A program made the translations under genes and the position numbers. Source: Bacteroidota bacterium (GTDB lineage: Bacteria; Bacteroidota; Bacteroidia; AKYH767-A; 2013-40CM-41-45). From it: a DNA stretch of 64,000 nucleotides. The notes beneath the pieces were generated by a model. That model was not told the DNA's origin. It did not search any database and saw only the letters and a program-made list of their open reading frames with translations. The stretch covers positions 372,001 to 436,000 of the forward strand of contig JADKKE010000032.1 in NCBI GenBank assembly GCA_016720655.1, written 5' to 3'. Positions 35,902 through 45,414 of the stretch are shown piece by piece. The stretch's first letter is position 1; each line of letters opens with the position of its first letter.

Positions 35902-36806
35902 TCAGCGGGAAAGAATATTTTCGACAATTGCCATCGCCTCCTTCGACGTTTCTATACCATGCCCTGTGTTTTTTAGAACACGTACTTCACGCAGACTTCG
36001 AATATGCGCACGAGCAATCTGTTCTGATTTTTTTGACGGAAATAAAAGATCTTTTTCTCCAAGCAAAAGATAAACATCAGACGGGATAGATTCCAGATCT
36101 GATTTTGACATGGCATAGGGTTTTTGAGCTTTGTCGACTTGTTGTGTGATTGCAAAATGTTCGTAGTCGATCAGTGTTTCTAATGCTTTTGCAGAAGGCA
36201 TGTGATGTCCGGGATAAAAGACACCGTTTTCAGAAACGTTCGGATGTTATTTTTAGTAGGAGAAATTAGTGGAAGAAAATTGTAATACATGTTTTTCCAG
36301 GAGAAAGAAAATGTTTGAAGGCATCCGGGATTCATCAGTATTATTTTTTCTATTTTCTCAGGAGCCACAAGCGCAAGCTTGGCGCAAACCAATCCACCGA
36401 AAGAAGCACCTGCAATGGATGTTTTTTCAATTCCTAATTTGTCAATGACTTCTTTTGCCCAGATTCCATAATCATTGCTTCGAATTGCAGGAGTATTTCC
36501 ATCGCTACAATTGGGCTGACCATTTGTGTCGATCAGGAAAATCCTAAACTTCTTTTTGAGCGAAGCAAGTCCATTGTCCAGATCCCAGAAAAAGCAAGAT
36601 GTGCGAAAGCCGGGAAAAATAACCAATGTTTTCAAGTCTGTTCGTTCGCCATTGAATGGCCATACTATTGTCTTTCCCAATGAAGTTTCAATTTCAGTTG
36701 ACTTATAAGTCACTCCATTCAAACGTTCTATCTTTTGAATCCAATCACGAAAAAAATCATTTCTCTTCTGCAGATCTTTGAAATAGGAGGTAGCGTGGAT
36801 TTTCAT
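35902..36806 (-). pseudogene. Alpha/beta hydrolase, single-base frameshift
   Basis: The first frame (from 36806) reads TLVIFPGFRTSCFFWD, the oxyanion segment, and AGASFGGLVCAKLAL with the nucleophile Ser. It then runs out of frame at the run of four A (36216-36219 on the plus strand). Adding one base there continues as FYPGHHMPSAKALETL, then VYLLLGEKDLLFP (acid) and KNTGHGIETSKEA (catalytic His) to the stop at 35902. The rebuilt protein has about 301 residues and an intact triad. No signal peptide is seen. The substrate is unknown. As for the gene at 30503, a recent lesion or a sequencing error fits best. Confidence 0.8.
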
Positions 36807-36881
36807 AACTTTGTGTCTTCATTGAAGGCTGCAATTTGAATAAAAAATTGCTTTTTTATTAAGCTAAGAAAATAAAATTTT

Positions 36882-38852
36882 ATGACGGACTGGATTTCCA
36901 GACTCAAAGAATCGAGTCCATCGACACTTGCTGAGATCATCAATAATCTCGCATTGGTCATTGATTCTATTCGCCCGGCTCATTTATCCGATTTTCATAG
37001 ATCGGAAGAGAAAATCATTGAACTCACTCTGGCATTGAAAGAAGATGAGGCACTGAGTAAAAAGATGAGCGGATGGTTGAATGCAGTAATTGAGCAAGGT
37101 GATTTTACAAGTCTGTTTGTTCACGGAGGAATTTCAGCGGATGATACTTTTTTCGGAGAAATTTCCCGTAAATTAAAGCATAAGATTTTGCCTCCATTGG
37201 AAGAGGAAAACTCGCTACAATTTATTCTTGGCGTTCTTTTCAAAAAGAAGGATGATTTCAAATGGGTGGATTCTGTTTCGGATTCAATTTGGATTGATTT
37301 GTTTTCAACCTTTACTATTCATCGTAATCCTGTGTATTCAAATCTTCAACCACAGGTATTGAATGCCTTGTTGTATCTGAGTTACCGGATCGGATATCTT
37401 GGAACTGACAAAGTCATTCACCGTATGGTTTCCGGTGATGAAGCACTCCTGACACCTTTTCTGGAGCAAAATCGGGAGATGGTAAATTTTGTGGCACAGT
37501 TTCGGGAAAATCAACATTCTGAAATAGACTTCAGGCACACGAAAGTTTTATTGACACAATGTTCGGATGCCATTAAAACTATGGTTAAAGACAGTCAGGA
37601 AAATGGAACCAGTTTACGTCAAAACTTTGTTATTCGTCAGTTGGATACCCTGGTACAAAGGCTGCTGGTTCTCCTTGATTTCATAGACAATAATCACCAT
37701 GTAGAAATCCCACGTTTTCTTCGTTTCCTTAGGAACAGTATTCGTCTCCGGAATACCCGGAACAGTGTGCGCAGATTTATTTATGATAATATTTCTCTTC
37801 TCTCCCTGCAAATAGTGGATCACAAAAGCAAGACAGGAGAACATTATATTACAACTACACGTTCAGAATTTTTTAGTTTTTTTTATTCTTCTCTGAAAGG
37901 CGGGATGATCGTGGCGGTGATGGTGTTGTTAAAAATCATTTTGCATAATCTTCACTTACCACTTTTCTGGGAGGCCATGTCGTATAGCCTCCTTTATGCG
38001 ATTGGATTTGTTTTTATCCAGGTGATCGGTGCCACTCTTGCAACCAAGCAGCCTGCAATGACGGCTTCATCGATTGCAGCCACAATGGATCAGGAAGACA
38101 GTACACATACTTCACTTGCGATTATGATTAGTAAAATATGGAGAAGCCAGTTTATTTCATTCGTCGGGAATCTCCTGGCCTCGTTTCCATTTGCAATGTT
38201 GCTGGCTTATGGATACAAAACTTTAACAGGTAATCCTGTTTGTGATAATTCAGCATCTCAGGAATTGTTGTCCAGTATTCATCCGGTAGAATCCTTGTGT
38301 TTGTGGTATGCATGTATCACCGGATTTTTTCTGTTTATCTCTGGAGTTTTCAGTGGTTGGGTAGATAATAAAATTGTGTTTAGTAATATTCCTGCCCGGA
38401 TTTTAAATCTCTCGTCATTCAGAAAAAAATCGGGATCGCCCCGAATGCAGAAATTTGTAAATTACCTGGAACATTCGGGTGGAGCACTGGCAGGAAATGT
38501 ACTTCTTGGTTTCCTGCTTGGAACAGCAGGATTTATCGGAAAAATTACTGCATTGCCTTACGATATCCGGCACATTACATTTTCTGCCGGTAATTTAGCA
38601 GTTGGGTTCTTTAATCAGGACTTTGCTATTTCATCCTCTTATTTTATACAGTGTGTTCTCGGTGTTCTGGGTATTGGTTTTTTTAATTTCCTGATTAGTT
38701 TTTCGCTTGCATTAACAATAGCAATACGATCGAGGAGAATTGATATGAGTAAATATTTTTCTTTACGCAAAGTGATCTGGAGTTATTTCAGAAAACATCC
38801 TGTCAGTTTTTTCTGGCCACCAAAGGAGAAGAAAGAGCAAACTGAAATTTAA
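36882..38852 (+). CDS. SpecificRecomb-family multi-pass membrane protein
   Basis: 656 residues. The N-terminal 310 residues are soluble and helical. The C-terminal half has about six membrane segments (starting near IVAVMVLLKIILHN) and holds the family's ATKQPAMTASSIAATMD block. It matches PF10136, a family labelled 'site-specific recombinase'. I see no tyrosine- or serine-recombinase catalytic motif, and a membrane protein of this layout is unlikely to be one. Its real role is unknown. It is monocistronic, with a hairpin after the stop. Confidence 0.82.
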   Translation: MTDWISRLKESSPSTLAEIINNLALVIDSIRPAHLSDFHRSEEKIIELTLALKEDEALSKKMSGWLNAVIEQGDFTSLFVHGGISADDTFFGEISRKLKHKILPPLEEENSLQFILGVLFKKKDDFKWVDSVSDSIWIDLFSTFTIHRNPVYSNLQPQVLNALLYLSYRIGYLGTDKVIHRMVSGDEALLTPFLEQNREMVNFVAQFRENQHSEIDFRHTKVLLTQCSDAIKTMVKDSQENGTSLRQNFVIRQLDTLVQRLLVLLDFIDNNHHVEIPRFLRFLRNSIRLRNTRNSVRRFIYDNISLLSLQIVDHKSKTGEHYITTTRSEFFSFFYSSLKGGMIVAVMVLLKIILHNLHLPLFWEAMSYSLLYAIGFVFIQVIGATLATKQPAMTASSIAATMDQEDSTHTSLAIMISKIWRSQFISFVGNLLASFPFAMLLAYGYKTLTGNPVCDNSASQELLSSIHPVESLCLWYACITGFFLFISGVFSGWVDNKIVFSNIPARILNLSSFRKKSGSPRMQKFVNYLEHSGGALAGNVLLGFLLGTAGFIGKITALPYDIRHITFSAGNLAVGFFNQDFAISSSYFIQCVLGVLGIGFFNFLISFSLALTIAIRSRRIDMSKYFSLRKVIWSYFRKHPVSFFWPPKEKKEQTEI

Positions 38853-38897
38853 ATATAGGAAAGCCAATTGTGATTTTGAGGTTTGTTTCCATAAACA

Positions 38898-38929
38898 AAG
38901 CGCCCCGAGCTTTTCAGTACGGGGCGCTT
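38898..38929 (+). terminator. GC-rich hairpin, probable terminator
   Basis: A 10-bp stem (38898-38907 and 38920-38929) lies about 45 bp after the SpecificRecomb gene. The T tract is poor, so its efficiency is uncertain. Confidence 0.6.
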
Positions 38930-39082
38930 CGATCAACACATAAACCTAAAACAACCTTTGGGAACCGGATTGAATTATTTATTCAAAAATAGACCGGTTC
39001 AAAAAAAAAGATGTCATCCGGATGTCAGCCTTTGAATATCCGGGTTCATGAATGAATTTATTTGTCTGTTGATTGTAATATT

Positions 39083-40297
39083 TCAGCGCTTGTAACAATA
39101 AATGCTTCCATCGGTACTGCTTAATAGGAGATATTCTGAAGCAATCGCCGGAGTTGAATAAAAACCTCCGACTTTATATTCCGCTTCGATCAAATCTTCA
39201 TTTGAATGAAGTATTGAATAAATATCATCACGGAAAGTATCGTCTTCTTTAAAATAATCCAGTCGGTGTGCGAGGTACGTTTCACTCGTATAAATTTTAA
39301 GTATCTCTCCGGTTTTTCTGTTGAACGCATAGCATTTTCCCATGAGTGTAGAGGTGTAACCGGTGTCACCATTAAATGTACAAGCTCCGAAAATATTGAA
39401 CTTCAGATTTGCTTTCCACATTTCTCGCCCACTCAGACTATTCAAACAAAGTAGGAGGTAATCATCAGAGGTTCCTACATAGAGAAGGGAATCATCTTTT
39501 GGAGAAGGAGTAATCACCGGTGCCCAACCTCTCGTGAATACTTTGTTCCAATGTGAATATCCTTTTTCTGCATCTAAAGCATACAGATTATAGTCCCTTC
39601 CACTAACGATGACAAGTCCATTGACGACCACCGGAGAAAACTGCATTTCTCCTTTTGGAAAATACCGGTGACCGACACTTTTGAATTTCCAGACGAGGCT
39701 TCCATCTTTCTTATTTAAAGCATATGTGTTTCCATCGAAAGAATTGGCGTAAATTTTTCCGGAATAGTGAGCAAGTGTAGAATGAACCTCTCCTTTAGTT
39801 GCGAATGACCAGGTTTGTTTGCCTGTAGTTGTGTTTAATGAATATATATTTCCGTCACCGGAGCCAAAATATACTTCTTCATCCAGAATCAAAGGACTGC
39901 TTTGATAATAGTCGAATGGATCATGCATTTTATCCTTTGTCTGAAAAGTCCATACAATGGTACCGCTGGTTTTTTCAAGAGCATACAATTTCCCGTCGCC
40001 ACAGAAAAAGAGAACATTCTTTCCAGCAGATTTTGCTGTAGAACGGATCTGCCCATTGGTTTTCATTTTCCAAATCAACGTTCCATTAACGAGATCCAGG
40101 CAATAAAAATTACTGTCTAAACTTCCAATGAATACATGATTGTTCTCAACAAGCGGGCTCGAAAAGATCGGTGCCTTGGTGATAAATTTCCACTCGGCTC
40201 TTTGGTTTCTATCCTCTTGCCCGCATACTGCAATTGAGAACAAGATTGAGCTGATTAAAAGATAAAGTGAAAAATTAAAAAATTTCGTGTTCATCAC
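39083..40297 (-). CDS. PQQ-like eight-bladed beta-propeller, exported
   Basis: 404 residues with a signal peptide (...SSILFSIAVCG). Eight repeats of about 42 residues of the PQQ/quinoprotein type are visible, with blade cores such as HVFIGSLDSNFYCLD, VYFGSGDGNIYSLN and IYANSFDGNTYALN ending in a final LLLSSTDGSIYCYKR. Eight blades make a closed propeller of the BamB type. No quinoprotein dehydrogenase catalytic residues were recognised. It is probably a periplasmic or surface scaffold. It lies alone between two unrelated genes, and the 3' flank has no clear terminator. Confidence 0.8.
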   Translation of the reverse strand: MMNTKFFNFSLYLLISSILFSIAVCGQEDRNQRAEWKFITKAPIFSSPLVENNHVFIGSLDSNFYCLDLVNGTLIWKMKTNGQIRSTAKSAGKNVLFFCGDGKLYALEKTSGTIVWTFQTKDKMHDPFDYYQSSPLILDEEVYFGSGDGNIYSLNTTTGKQTWSFATKGEVHSTLAHYSGKIYANSFDGNTYALNKKDGSLVWKFKSVGHRYFPKGEMQFSPVVVNGLVIVSGRDYNLYALDAEKGYSHWNKVFTRGWAPVITPSPKDDSLLYVGTSDDYLLLCLNSLSGREMWKANLKFNIFGACTFNGDTGYTSTLMGKCYAFNRKTGEILKIYTSETYLAHRLDYFKEDDTFRDDIYSILHSNEDLIEAEYKVGGFYSTPAIASEYLLLSSTDGSIYCYKR

Positions 40298-40368
40298 AAC
40301 GAAATTATTTGAAATTATCTTTCATGAAAGGTTTCAGGAAATTTTAAGAAAATATTAACCTTCTTACG

Positions 40369-40565
40369 ATTTTAGTTGTTAGTTGTTAGTTGTTAGTGCT
40401 GTGTCAGTTGATAAAAGAGAGTTCGCTATTTATTAAGGTTTGCAGCCCTAATACCTAATACCTAATACCATTTTAGTTGTTAGTGCTTTGTCCGATGATA
40501 AATGAGAGTTCGCTATTTACCAATGTTTGGATACCTTATACTTTATACTTAATACCTAATACCAA
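40369..40565. repeat. Imperfect direct duplication with 7-bp repeats
   Basis: Two tandem imperfect copies (about 40369-40470 and 40471-40565). Each starts with TTTTAGTTGTTAGT, contains GAGAGTTCGCTATTTA and ends in heptads CTAATAC/ATACCTA. Inside copy one are TTAGTTG heptads (40372-40399) and three CTAATAC heptads (40448-40468). Copy two ends ATACCTT-ATACTTT-ATACTTA-ATACCTA. This fills most of the 278-bp gap between two minus-strand genes and shares its 7-bp period with the arrays at 30.4 and 54.3 kb. Confidence 0.85.
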
Positions 40566-40575
40566 ACTTCCAACT

Positions 40576-42759
40576 TCAATCCTTCACAAACTTCAACGTC
40601 TGCCCATTCACACTTATAAAATACAAGTCTGGTTTAAAAGCGGAAATATCAATCGTAATTGCGCTTCCATTTTGATTAAATTCTTTTTCTACCATTTTCC
40701 TTCCTAATACATCAGTAATTGTGACACGGTTTTTCACGGAATTCTTTTTGAACCAGACAGTTAGATAATTCTTAGCAGGATTTGGAGAAATGAAAAAACT
40801 TTTTTCCATTTCGTTAGCGTCTGTAATTCCTGTAATAACAGGAGAGTCATCCGGATTTACCAGATTGCTTGCGGTATAATAAACAAGAACAGCAGATTCA
40901 CCGGCAGGGAGTGAAGATCCCCAAGAGGGAACATTCGTAACCGGAATATCATTGCCATTTGCATTACCGGAAGTATCTGCAGTTTGCCGGCCAACTGCTA
41001 CAATACCATTCATTGTTTTGAAGAGACCGAAGAGTTCGGTATTCGATCCACCTTGTTGGGTCAATGTATCCCATTGTCCCACTACCAATGAACTGTAATA
41101 CGGAACAGATAAGTCAGAATCATACACACGAACAAAACTATTCCAGCAGCTTAGTCCGCCGAAAGCAGGCTTCACCATTTTCTGGTAAGCATTGGCTGTG
41201 GTAATGGTTCTCCGACCAACTGCAGCAATGCAAACCCAGCCCGCTGCTGTGACTTTCAGATTATTTTTTGCAATCCGTGTTGTATTAATATCCGGCCAGC
41301 CGGTATTCGGATCGGGCCATCCATCGAGGTTTGGATCCGGATGTGGAGTTCCCAGTCCGCCTGTTCCTTCGGCATATTCTGCTACATAAGTGCTGTGCAA
41401 CAAGGTTCCATCACGAAGCATCAGTTTGCCCAACCAGCTTTCGTGGATGTTTCCATTTGTTCCTGTAAACTGATTTCTGAAACCATGGGCTGTAGGAATT
41501 GCTGTGATTGTATTTCCCTCCCAGAAATTTTCCACATTGTTGCCATGTGTGCGAGCACCAACAACCAATGTTGCTGAATCCGGATTTGTAGAATAATCAA
41601 TTCCGAGTGCATCCACATATTGATCCGGAATGGATACCATTGTATCACCGGCCGGAGTGATTTCGTGATACAAGCGACTCCACCATTTTAAAGTACCGGA
41701 AGAGTCCATTGCAATCACAGCCGGTTCAAAATCCGGACTCCCTCCGGGAGCGACACTTTTCATATTCATTCCAATGAAGACATCATTGGTTCTCTTGTCA
41801 ATGGCGATACAGGAACCCCCATATACCGGACAACAGGAAGCAGCGGAATAGCCTGTATAACCGGGGCTGTTTGCAGTCGGATTCGCCGGATCACAAGGGC
41901 CATCAAAAAGTATATCGATTGGCCATTTTCCTTTTTTCAAACCACCATTTCCATCCGAACTCATTTGATCGTAATCGTTTTGTGTCCAGGAACGGAGATC
42001 GCAACGTCCCCAGGTTTTCAAAACAATTCCGCTGTAGGCAACAGAATCCATTCCGCCAGGATAGGATGAAGCCGGTGTTCCTTTCCATTCGCTTCCACTG
42101 CTAAGCCAATGCGTTCTCCAGTTGTTCACGACACGTCTGTTTCCATCTGTGTCGAGACTGTAAATAGCAGACCAATCGTATGCATGTGATTGGCCAACGA
42201 TATAAAACACATGACCATCGTTCGTGACATCCCAGGGTTGGTAATCTTTCGGACCAGTCTCTGCCCATATATTTCTAGCCCATGATAAATCTGAAGGAAC
42301 ACCATTCACAAAATTGTTGTTCAGTTTAGCAAGAAAGTAACCACCATCAGTTGCATACGAATCATTCGTAGTTCCGCTGATGTATAAATCCCCGGTTGGC
42401 ACCTCGGGCGGAGTATTGGTTTTGATGAAACGAATATCTTCTACAGCGCCCTGGGGAAATTTTACTACCTGAAGAATTGTTTGCAAATCAGACGATAGTT
42501 GTAAGATATATCCAACTTTATTTGTTCCCAATGCATTGTGGATACCATGGACTCCAAGAGTAGTTTGAGGTACTGCTGCATCCACCCAGCTGAAATCTTC
42601 AGAGTATCCGCACACGAGAAATGTGCCATCGGAAATTTGGAGGACATCGTAGAAATTGTCCTTGGCATTATTTCCTGCATAGGTTACAAAGTTAGCTTGC
42701 GCGTGACTTTTAGTGCCAATTAATATTACAAAGACCAAAAGAGTATAGAATGTTTTCAT
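40576..42759 (-). CDS. Large T9SS surface protein of unknown function
   Basis: 727 residues with a signal peptide (MKTFYTLLVFVILIGTKSHA). The body (about 25-640) has propeller-like repeats with many GxxYxxG and Trp motifs, for example GGYFLAKLNNNFV and GSCIAIDKRTNDVFIGM. It also holds a Cys pair (SCCPVYGGSC). The C-terminal T9SS type A domain starts SFFISPNPAKNYLTVWF. It is probably secreted and displayed. No enzymatic motif was recognised. The gene ends in the heptad-repeat region, which may serve as its transcript end. Confidence 0.8.
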   Translation of the reverse strand: MKTFYTLLVFVILIGTKSHAQANFVTYAGNNAKDNFYDVLQISDGTFLVCGYSEDFSWVDAAVPQTTLGVHGIHNALGTNKVGYILQLSSDLQTILQVVKFPQGAVEDIRFIKTNTPPEVPTGDLYISGTTNDSYATDGGYFLAKLNNNFVNGVPSDLSWARNIWAETGPKDYQPWDVTNDGHVFYIVGQSHAYDWSAIYSLDTDGNRRVVNNWRTHWLSSGSEWKGTPASSYPGGMDSVAYSGIVLKTWGRCDLRSWTQNDYDQMSSDGNGGLKKGKWPIDILFDGPCDPANPTANSPGYTGYSAASCCPVYGGSCIAIDKRTNDVFIGMNMKSVAPGGSPDFEPAVIAMDSSGTLKWWSRLYHEITPAGDTMVSIPDQYVDALGIDYSTNPDSATLVVGARTHGNNVENFWEGNTITAIPTAHGFRNQFTGTNGNIHESWLGKLMLRDGTLLHSTYVAEYAEGTGGLGTPHPDPNLDGWPDPNTGWPDINTTRIAKNNLKVTAAGWVCIAAVGRRTITTANAYQKMVKPAFGGLSCWNSFVRVYDSDLSVPYYSSLVVGQWDTLTQQGGSNTELFGLFKTMNGIVAVGRQTADTSGNANGNDIPVTNVPSWGSSLPAGESAVLVYYTASNLVNPDDSPVITGITDANEMEKSFFISPNPAKNYLTVWFKKNSVKNRVTITDVLGRKMVEKEFNQNGSAITIDISAFKPDLYFISVNGQTLKFVKD

Positions 42760-42997
42760 AAAATTATTGCTTTAAGCTTAACTTAATTGTTACGAAGGTA
42801 ATGTTAAAATTATTTATTAAATGATCTATCGGACCAGTTTAAATCTACCAGAAGGGCACTGACCCATTTCAATGTAAGAATGGGATTTAATGTTGCATTG
42901 AATTTCGTAGTTCTTTAGTATCACTATGGACTGAGGTTCTTTCAATAAGTTGGGATCAAGAATTTAAATTTAGATTAATGGATTTGATTTTTATTTC

Positions 42998-43005
42998 TAT
43001 ATTTG
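42998..43005 (+). promoter_or_regulatory. Putative -7 box (TATATTTG) of the metal-locus lead gene
   Basis: A TAnnTTTG match 16 bp before the TTG start of the first small Cys-motif gene. It implies a very short leader. A TTTG lies only 11 bp upstream of it, so the -33 element is uncertain. A CCCATT-N10-AATGGG inverted repeat (42863-42884) further up could be an operator. Confidence 0.4.
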
Positions 43006-43021
43006 AACCAGAATAGCTTCG

Positions 43022-43393
43022 TTGGTGAAACACTTTGTGCAATTTTTACTTATTTCTGGCATTCTGCTGCAATCATTCAGCAGTGTTTTTGTAATTGCCG
43101 GATACGAATTGAATAAGGACTATATCACCAAGACCTACTGTGTAAACAAGGCTAAACCCATACTACATTGTAATGGTATGTGTCATCTTCAGAAGGAATT
43201 AAAGACCCAAGAAAAAAAGGAACAATCTCAGAACTCTTCTAGTAAGGAAAAGCAGGAATGTTTTCAGTTTTTTCAATTTGCTGAAATTTTCGCTTTCATT
43301 GACCATTCGATAGCGGACCATCATTTTCCTGTTTATATTCTTTCTTCATTCCCAGAGGTATCCTTTTCTGTTTTTCATCCGCCGATTTCCTAA
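43022..43393 (+). CDS. Small exported Cys-motif protein (copy 1), non-ATG start
   Basis: 123 residues. It starts at TTG (43022) or the adjacent GTG (43025); no in-frame ATG exists after the upstream stop at 43004, and the signal peptide (HFVQFLLISGILLQSF) needs this start. A core motif YITKTYCVNKAKP followed by HCNGMCHLQKEL gives three Cys and two His in 17 residues, a plausible soft-metal site. A charged linker and a hydrophobic C-terminal segment end in VFHPPIS. The same motif and FHPP tail recur in copy 2 at 45.8 kb. The position before a Met-rich barrel and an MbnP protein suggests copper handling (inference). Confidence 0.75.
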   Translation: MVKHFVQFLLISGILLQSFSSVFVIAGYELNKDYITKTYCVNKAKPILHCNGMCHLQKELKTQEKKEQSQNSSSKEKQECFQFFQFAEIFAFIDHSIADHHFPVYILSSFPEVSFSVFHPPIS

Positions 43394-43545
43394 AGTTTAA
43401 TTAAGTCAATTTTATACTTCAACCTTGCGTCTTATTTATTTGGACGTTTTGGCTAATTCTTATGGTATTTGTTAATACCTTGAATTGTACCTGAAGTATT
43501 ATTGACCCTTTCCAATTTTAATATTTTACCTTAAAATTTCTTCAC

Positions 43546-44577
43546 ATGAAGTCGAAGTGTTATTTGATAATACTCCTGACTTTCATTCACCCACTGATTT
43601 CCATTGGTCAGGGACAGGACAATAGTCCTGCTGGTGTAATGATTAGTCATGGCCATCCGAAAGGAGGATGGATGCTGTCTTATTCCTTTATGCACATGAA
43701 GATGAAAGATAATCTTATGGGTAGCACAAAGGTATCTGATGAGAAAGTTTTTGTGGATTACCTGATGTCGCCCCAGTCCATGAGGATGGACATGCACATG
43801 ATCATGTTTATGTATGGTTTAACGGGACGACTTAGCTTGATGGCGATGGGATCCTATATAAATTCTTCCATGGACATGAATATGTTGCCGGGAACAATGC
43901 ATATGCATGGTGGTTCCATGGAAATGGCATCAAATTCTACGAACATGAACATGACTTCTTCCGGTTTCGGGGACACGAAACTTTGGTCGATTTACAAATT
44001 GCTCAACGGTGAATCATCTTCTCTGGTAATTAGCCTGGGAGTAAATATGCCCACCGGTTCAATTTCTGTGGATGGAGGAAATGATCCTATGTTTCACGGG
44101 CAGCGTCTACCATACATGATGCAATTGGGAAGTGGTTCTGTTGATTTTATGCCAGGGTTAACATACCTGAAAAAAAGTAAAAAATTCGCCTGGAGTGTAC
44201 AGGCATTGTCTGTATTGCGTCCGATGGATAATAAGTTCGGATATCACTATGGAAATGAAGTGAATTTAAATGCATGGACGGCTTACCAGATTCGTCCTTT
44301 CCTCAGCGCATCTTTAAGGGCAGAAGGTTTCAATTGCGGATCTGTCAGCGGGAGCGATAAAAAAATTTATTATGCCATGGAGCCGGATGCGGATCCCCGA
44401 AATTATGGTGGTACAAAGTTGAATCTTCATGCAGGCCTGAATTTTTATCTGGATAAAGGCATCTTTAAGGAAACGAAAATTGGTGTCGAATTCGGAGCGC
44501 CTGTGTACCAGAAAGTAAATGGAATTCAATTGGCATATTCTCACATGTTGAGTGCAGGCATCACAAAATCATTCTGA
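43546..44577 (+). CDS. Met/His-rich outer-membrane beta-barrel, metal-locus protein
   Basis: 343 residues with a signal peptide (...HPLISIGQG). The N-terminal half is extraordinarily rich in Met and His (SYSFMHMKMKDNLMG, SMRMDMHMIMFMYG, NMLPGTMHMHGGSMEM), the composition of copper-binding export and import proteins. The C-terminal half (about 170-343) is barrel-like with PTGSISVDGG and a terminal strand LSAGITKSF. It belongs with the 'transporter'-type outer-membrane barrels of Bacteroidota metal loci. The metal (Cu(I) is the best guess) and the direction of transport are inference. It starts about 150 bp after copy 1 of the Cys-motif gene. Confidence 0.78.
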   Translation: MKSKCYLIILLTFIHPLISIGQGQDNSPAGVMISHGHPKGGWMLSYSFMHMKMKDNLMGSTKVSDEKVFVDYLMSPQSMRMDMHMIMFMYGLTGRLSLMAMGSYINSSMDMNMLPGTMHMHGGSMEMASNSTNMNMTSSGFGDTKLWSIYKLLNGESSSLVISLGVNMPTGSISVDGGNDPMFHGQRLPYMMQLGSGSVDFMPGLTYLKKSKKFAWSVQALSVLRPMDNKFGYHYGNEVNLNAWTAYQIRPFLSASLRAEGFNCGSVSGSDKKIYYAMEPDADPRNYGGTKLNLHAGLNFYLDKGIFKETKIGVEFGAPVYQKVNGIQLAYSHMLSAGITKSF

Positions 44578-44622
44578 ATAAATTAATCCAAAATTAATAT
44601 GCACAAATAAATCTTAATTCAA

Positions 44623-45402
44623 ATGAAAAAAACAAACGCAATCAAATTTCTTGCAGGATGTTCATTCCTATTTATGACCGTATTCAGTTCCTGTAAAAAA
44701 GACAAAGACGAAGATCCGACACCAGTTTCAACAACAGGTTCTCTAATGTTTCATCTTCACACAATGGCTGATTCCAATGAAGTGGAAGCTTATGGTGATA
44801 CATTGATCATGTCGGATGGAAGACAGATCACTGTAAGTACTTCGCAGTTGTACATTTCCAACATTAAATTAATCAAAACCGATGGCACTGTGGTTGACGG
44901 ACCCTCTGCAACCATCATCATGAAGCAAGGAGTTGAAGAATATGATCTTGGAAGTGCCCCGGTTGGTAATTACAAATCTATACGATTTGATGTTGGTTTG
45001 AGTGATGCAGCCAATTCTTCGACGCCTTCCTCTTCAGATGCAATTTTGTATCAACCTTCCATGTGGTTTGGTGCGTCAGCCCAGCCAGACGGTTTTGTGT
45101 TTGTTAATTTTGAAGGCACCATTGCTACTACCGCTACAGCTACCGGAACAGATTTTATTCCATTTGTATATAAAATAGGAACAACTCCTAACCGTGTGAC
45201 GATTACTATGCCAGATGAAAATTTCAGCATTTCACCTGATCAGCAATCTGCGATTCATATGTCTGCGGATTATGCCAAACTCTTCACAGGAATTCAATTA
45301 AATGGTGCCGGTAATTTAAATATTACAACAGCGGCACAGAATTCAAGTGGCCTGGCTGCTCAAATTATGGCGAATATTTCCGATTTGTTCGAATACGAAT
45401 AA
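44623..45402 (+). CDS. MbnP-family copper-associated lipoprotein
   Basis: 259 residues. The lipoprotein signal ends TVFSSCKKDKDED. The MbnP fold follows: a first strand GSLMFHLHTMAD (His ligand candidates), YISNIKLIKTDGT, FDVGLSD, the central MWFGASAQPDGFVFVNFEG (Trp at the position of the oxidised Trp in characterised MbnP), and an IHMSADYAKLFTG segment. In methanotrophs MbnP binds copper and is modified by the dihaem enzyme MbnH. No MbnH is present here, but a haem-motif lipoprotein starts 12 bp downstream. Family assignment is by motif memory. Confidence 0.8.
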   Translation: MKKTNAIKFLAGCSFLFMTVFSSCKKDKDEDPTPVSTTGSLMFHLHTMADSNEVEAYGDTLIMSDGRQITVSTSQLYISNIKLIKTDGTVVDGPSATIIMKQGVEEYDLGSAPVGNYKSIRFDVGLSDAANSSTPSSSDAILYQPSMWFGASAQPDGFVFVNFEGTIATTATATGTDFIPFVYKIGTTPNRVTITMPDENFSISPDQQSAIHMSADYAKLFTGIQLNGAGNLNITTAAQNSSGLAAQIMANISDLFEYE

Positions 45403-45414
45403 GAGTCCTCAATC

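Noticed and set aside
36882..38852. Mobile-element recombinase
   Set aside because: The protein has membrane helices and no catalytic recombinase motifs, and no inverted or direct repeat ends flank the gene.
43464..43479. Short hairpin GGTATT-TGTT-AATACC between the first two metal-locus genes
   Set aside because: Too short and without a T tract to call as a terminator; left as an unexplained minor palindrome.
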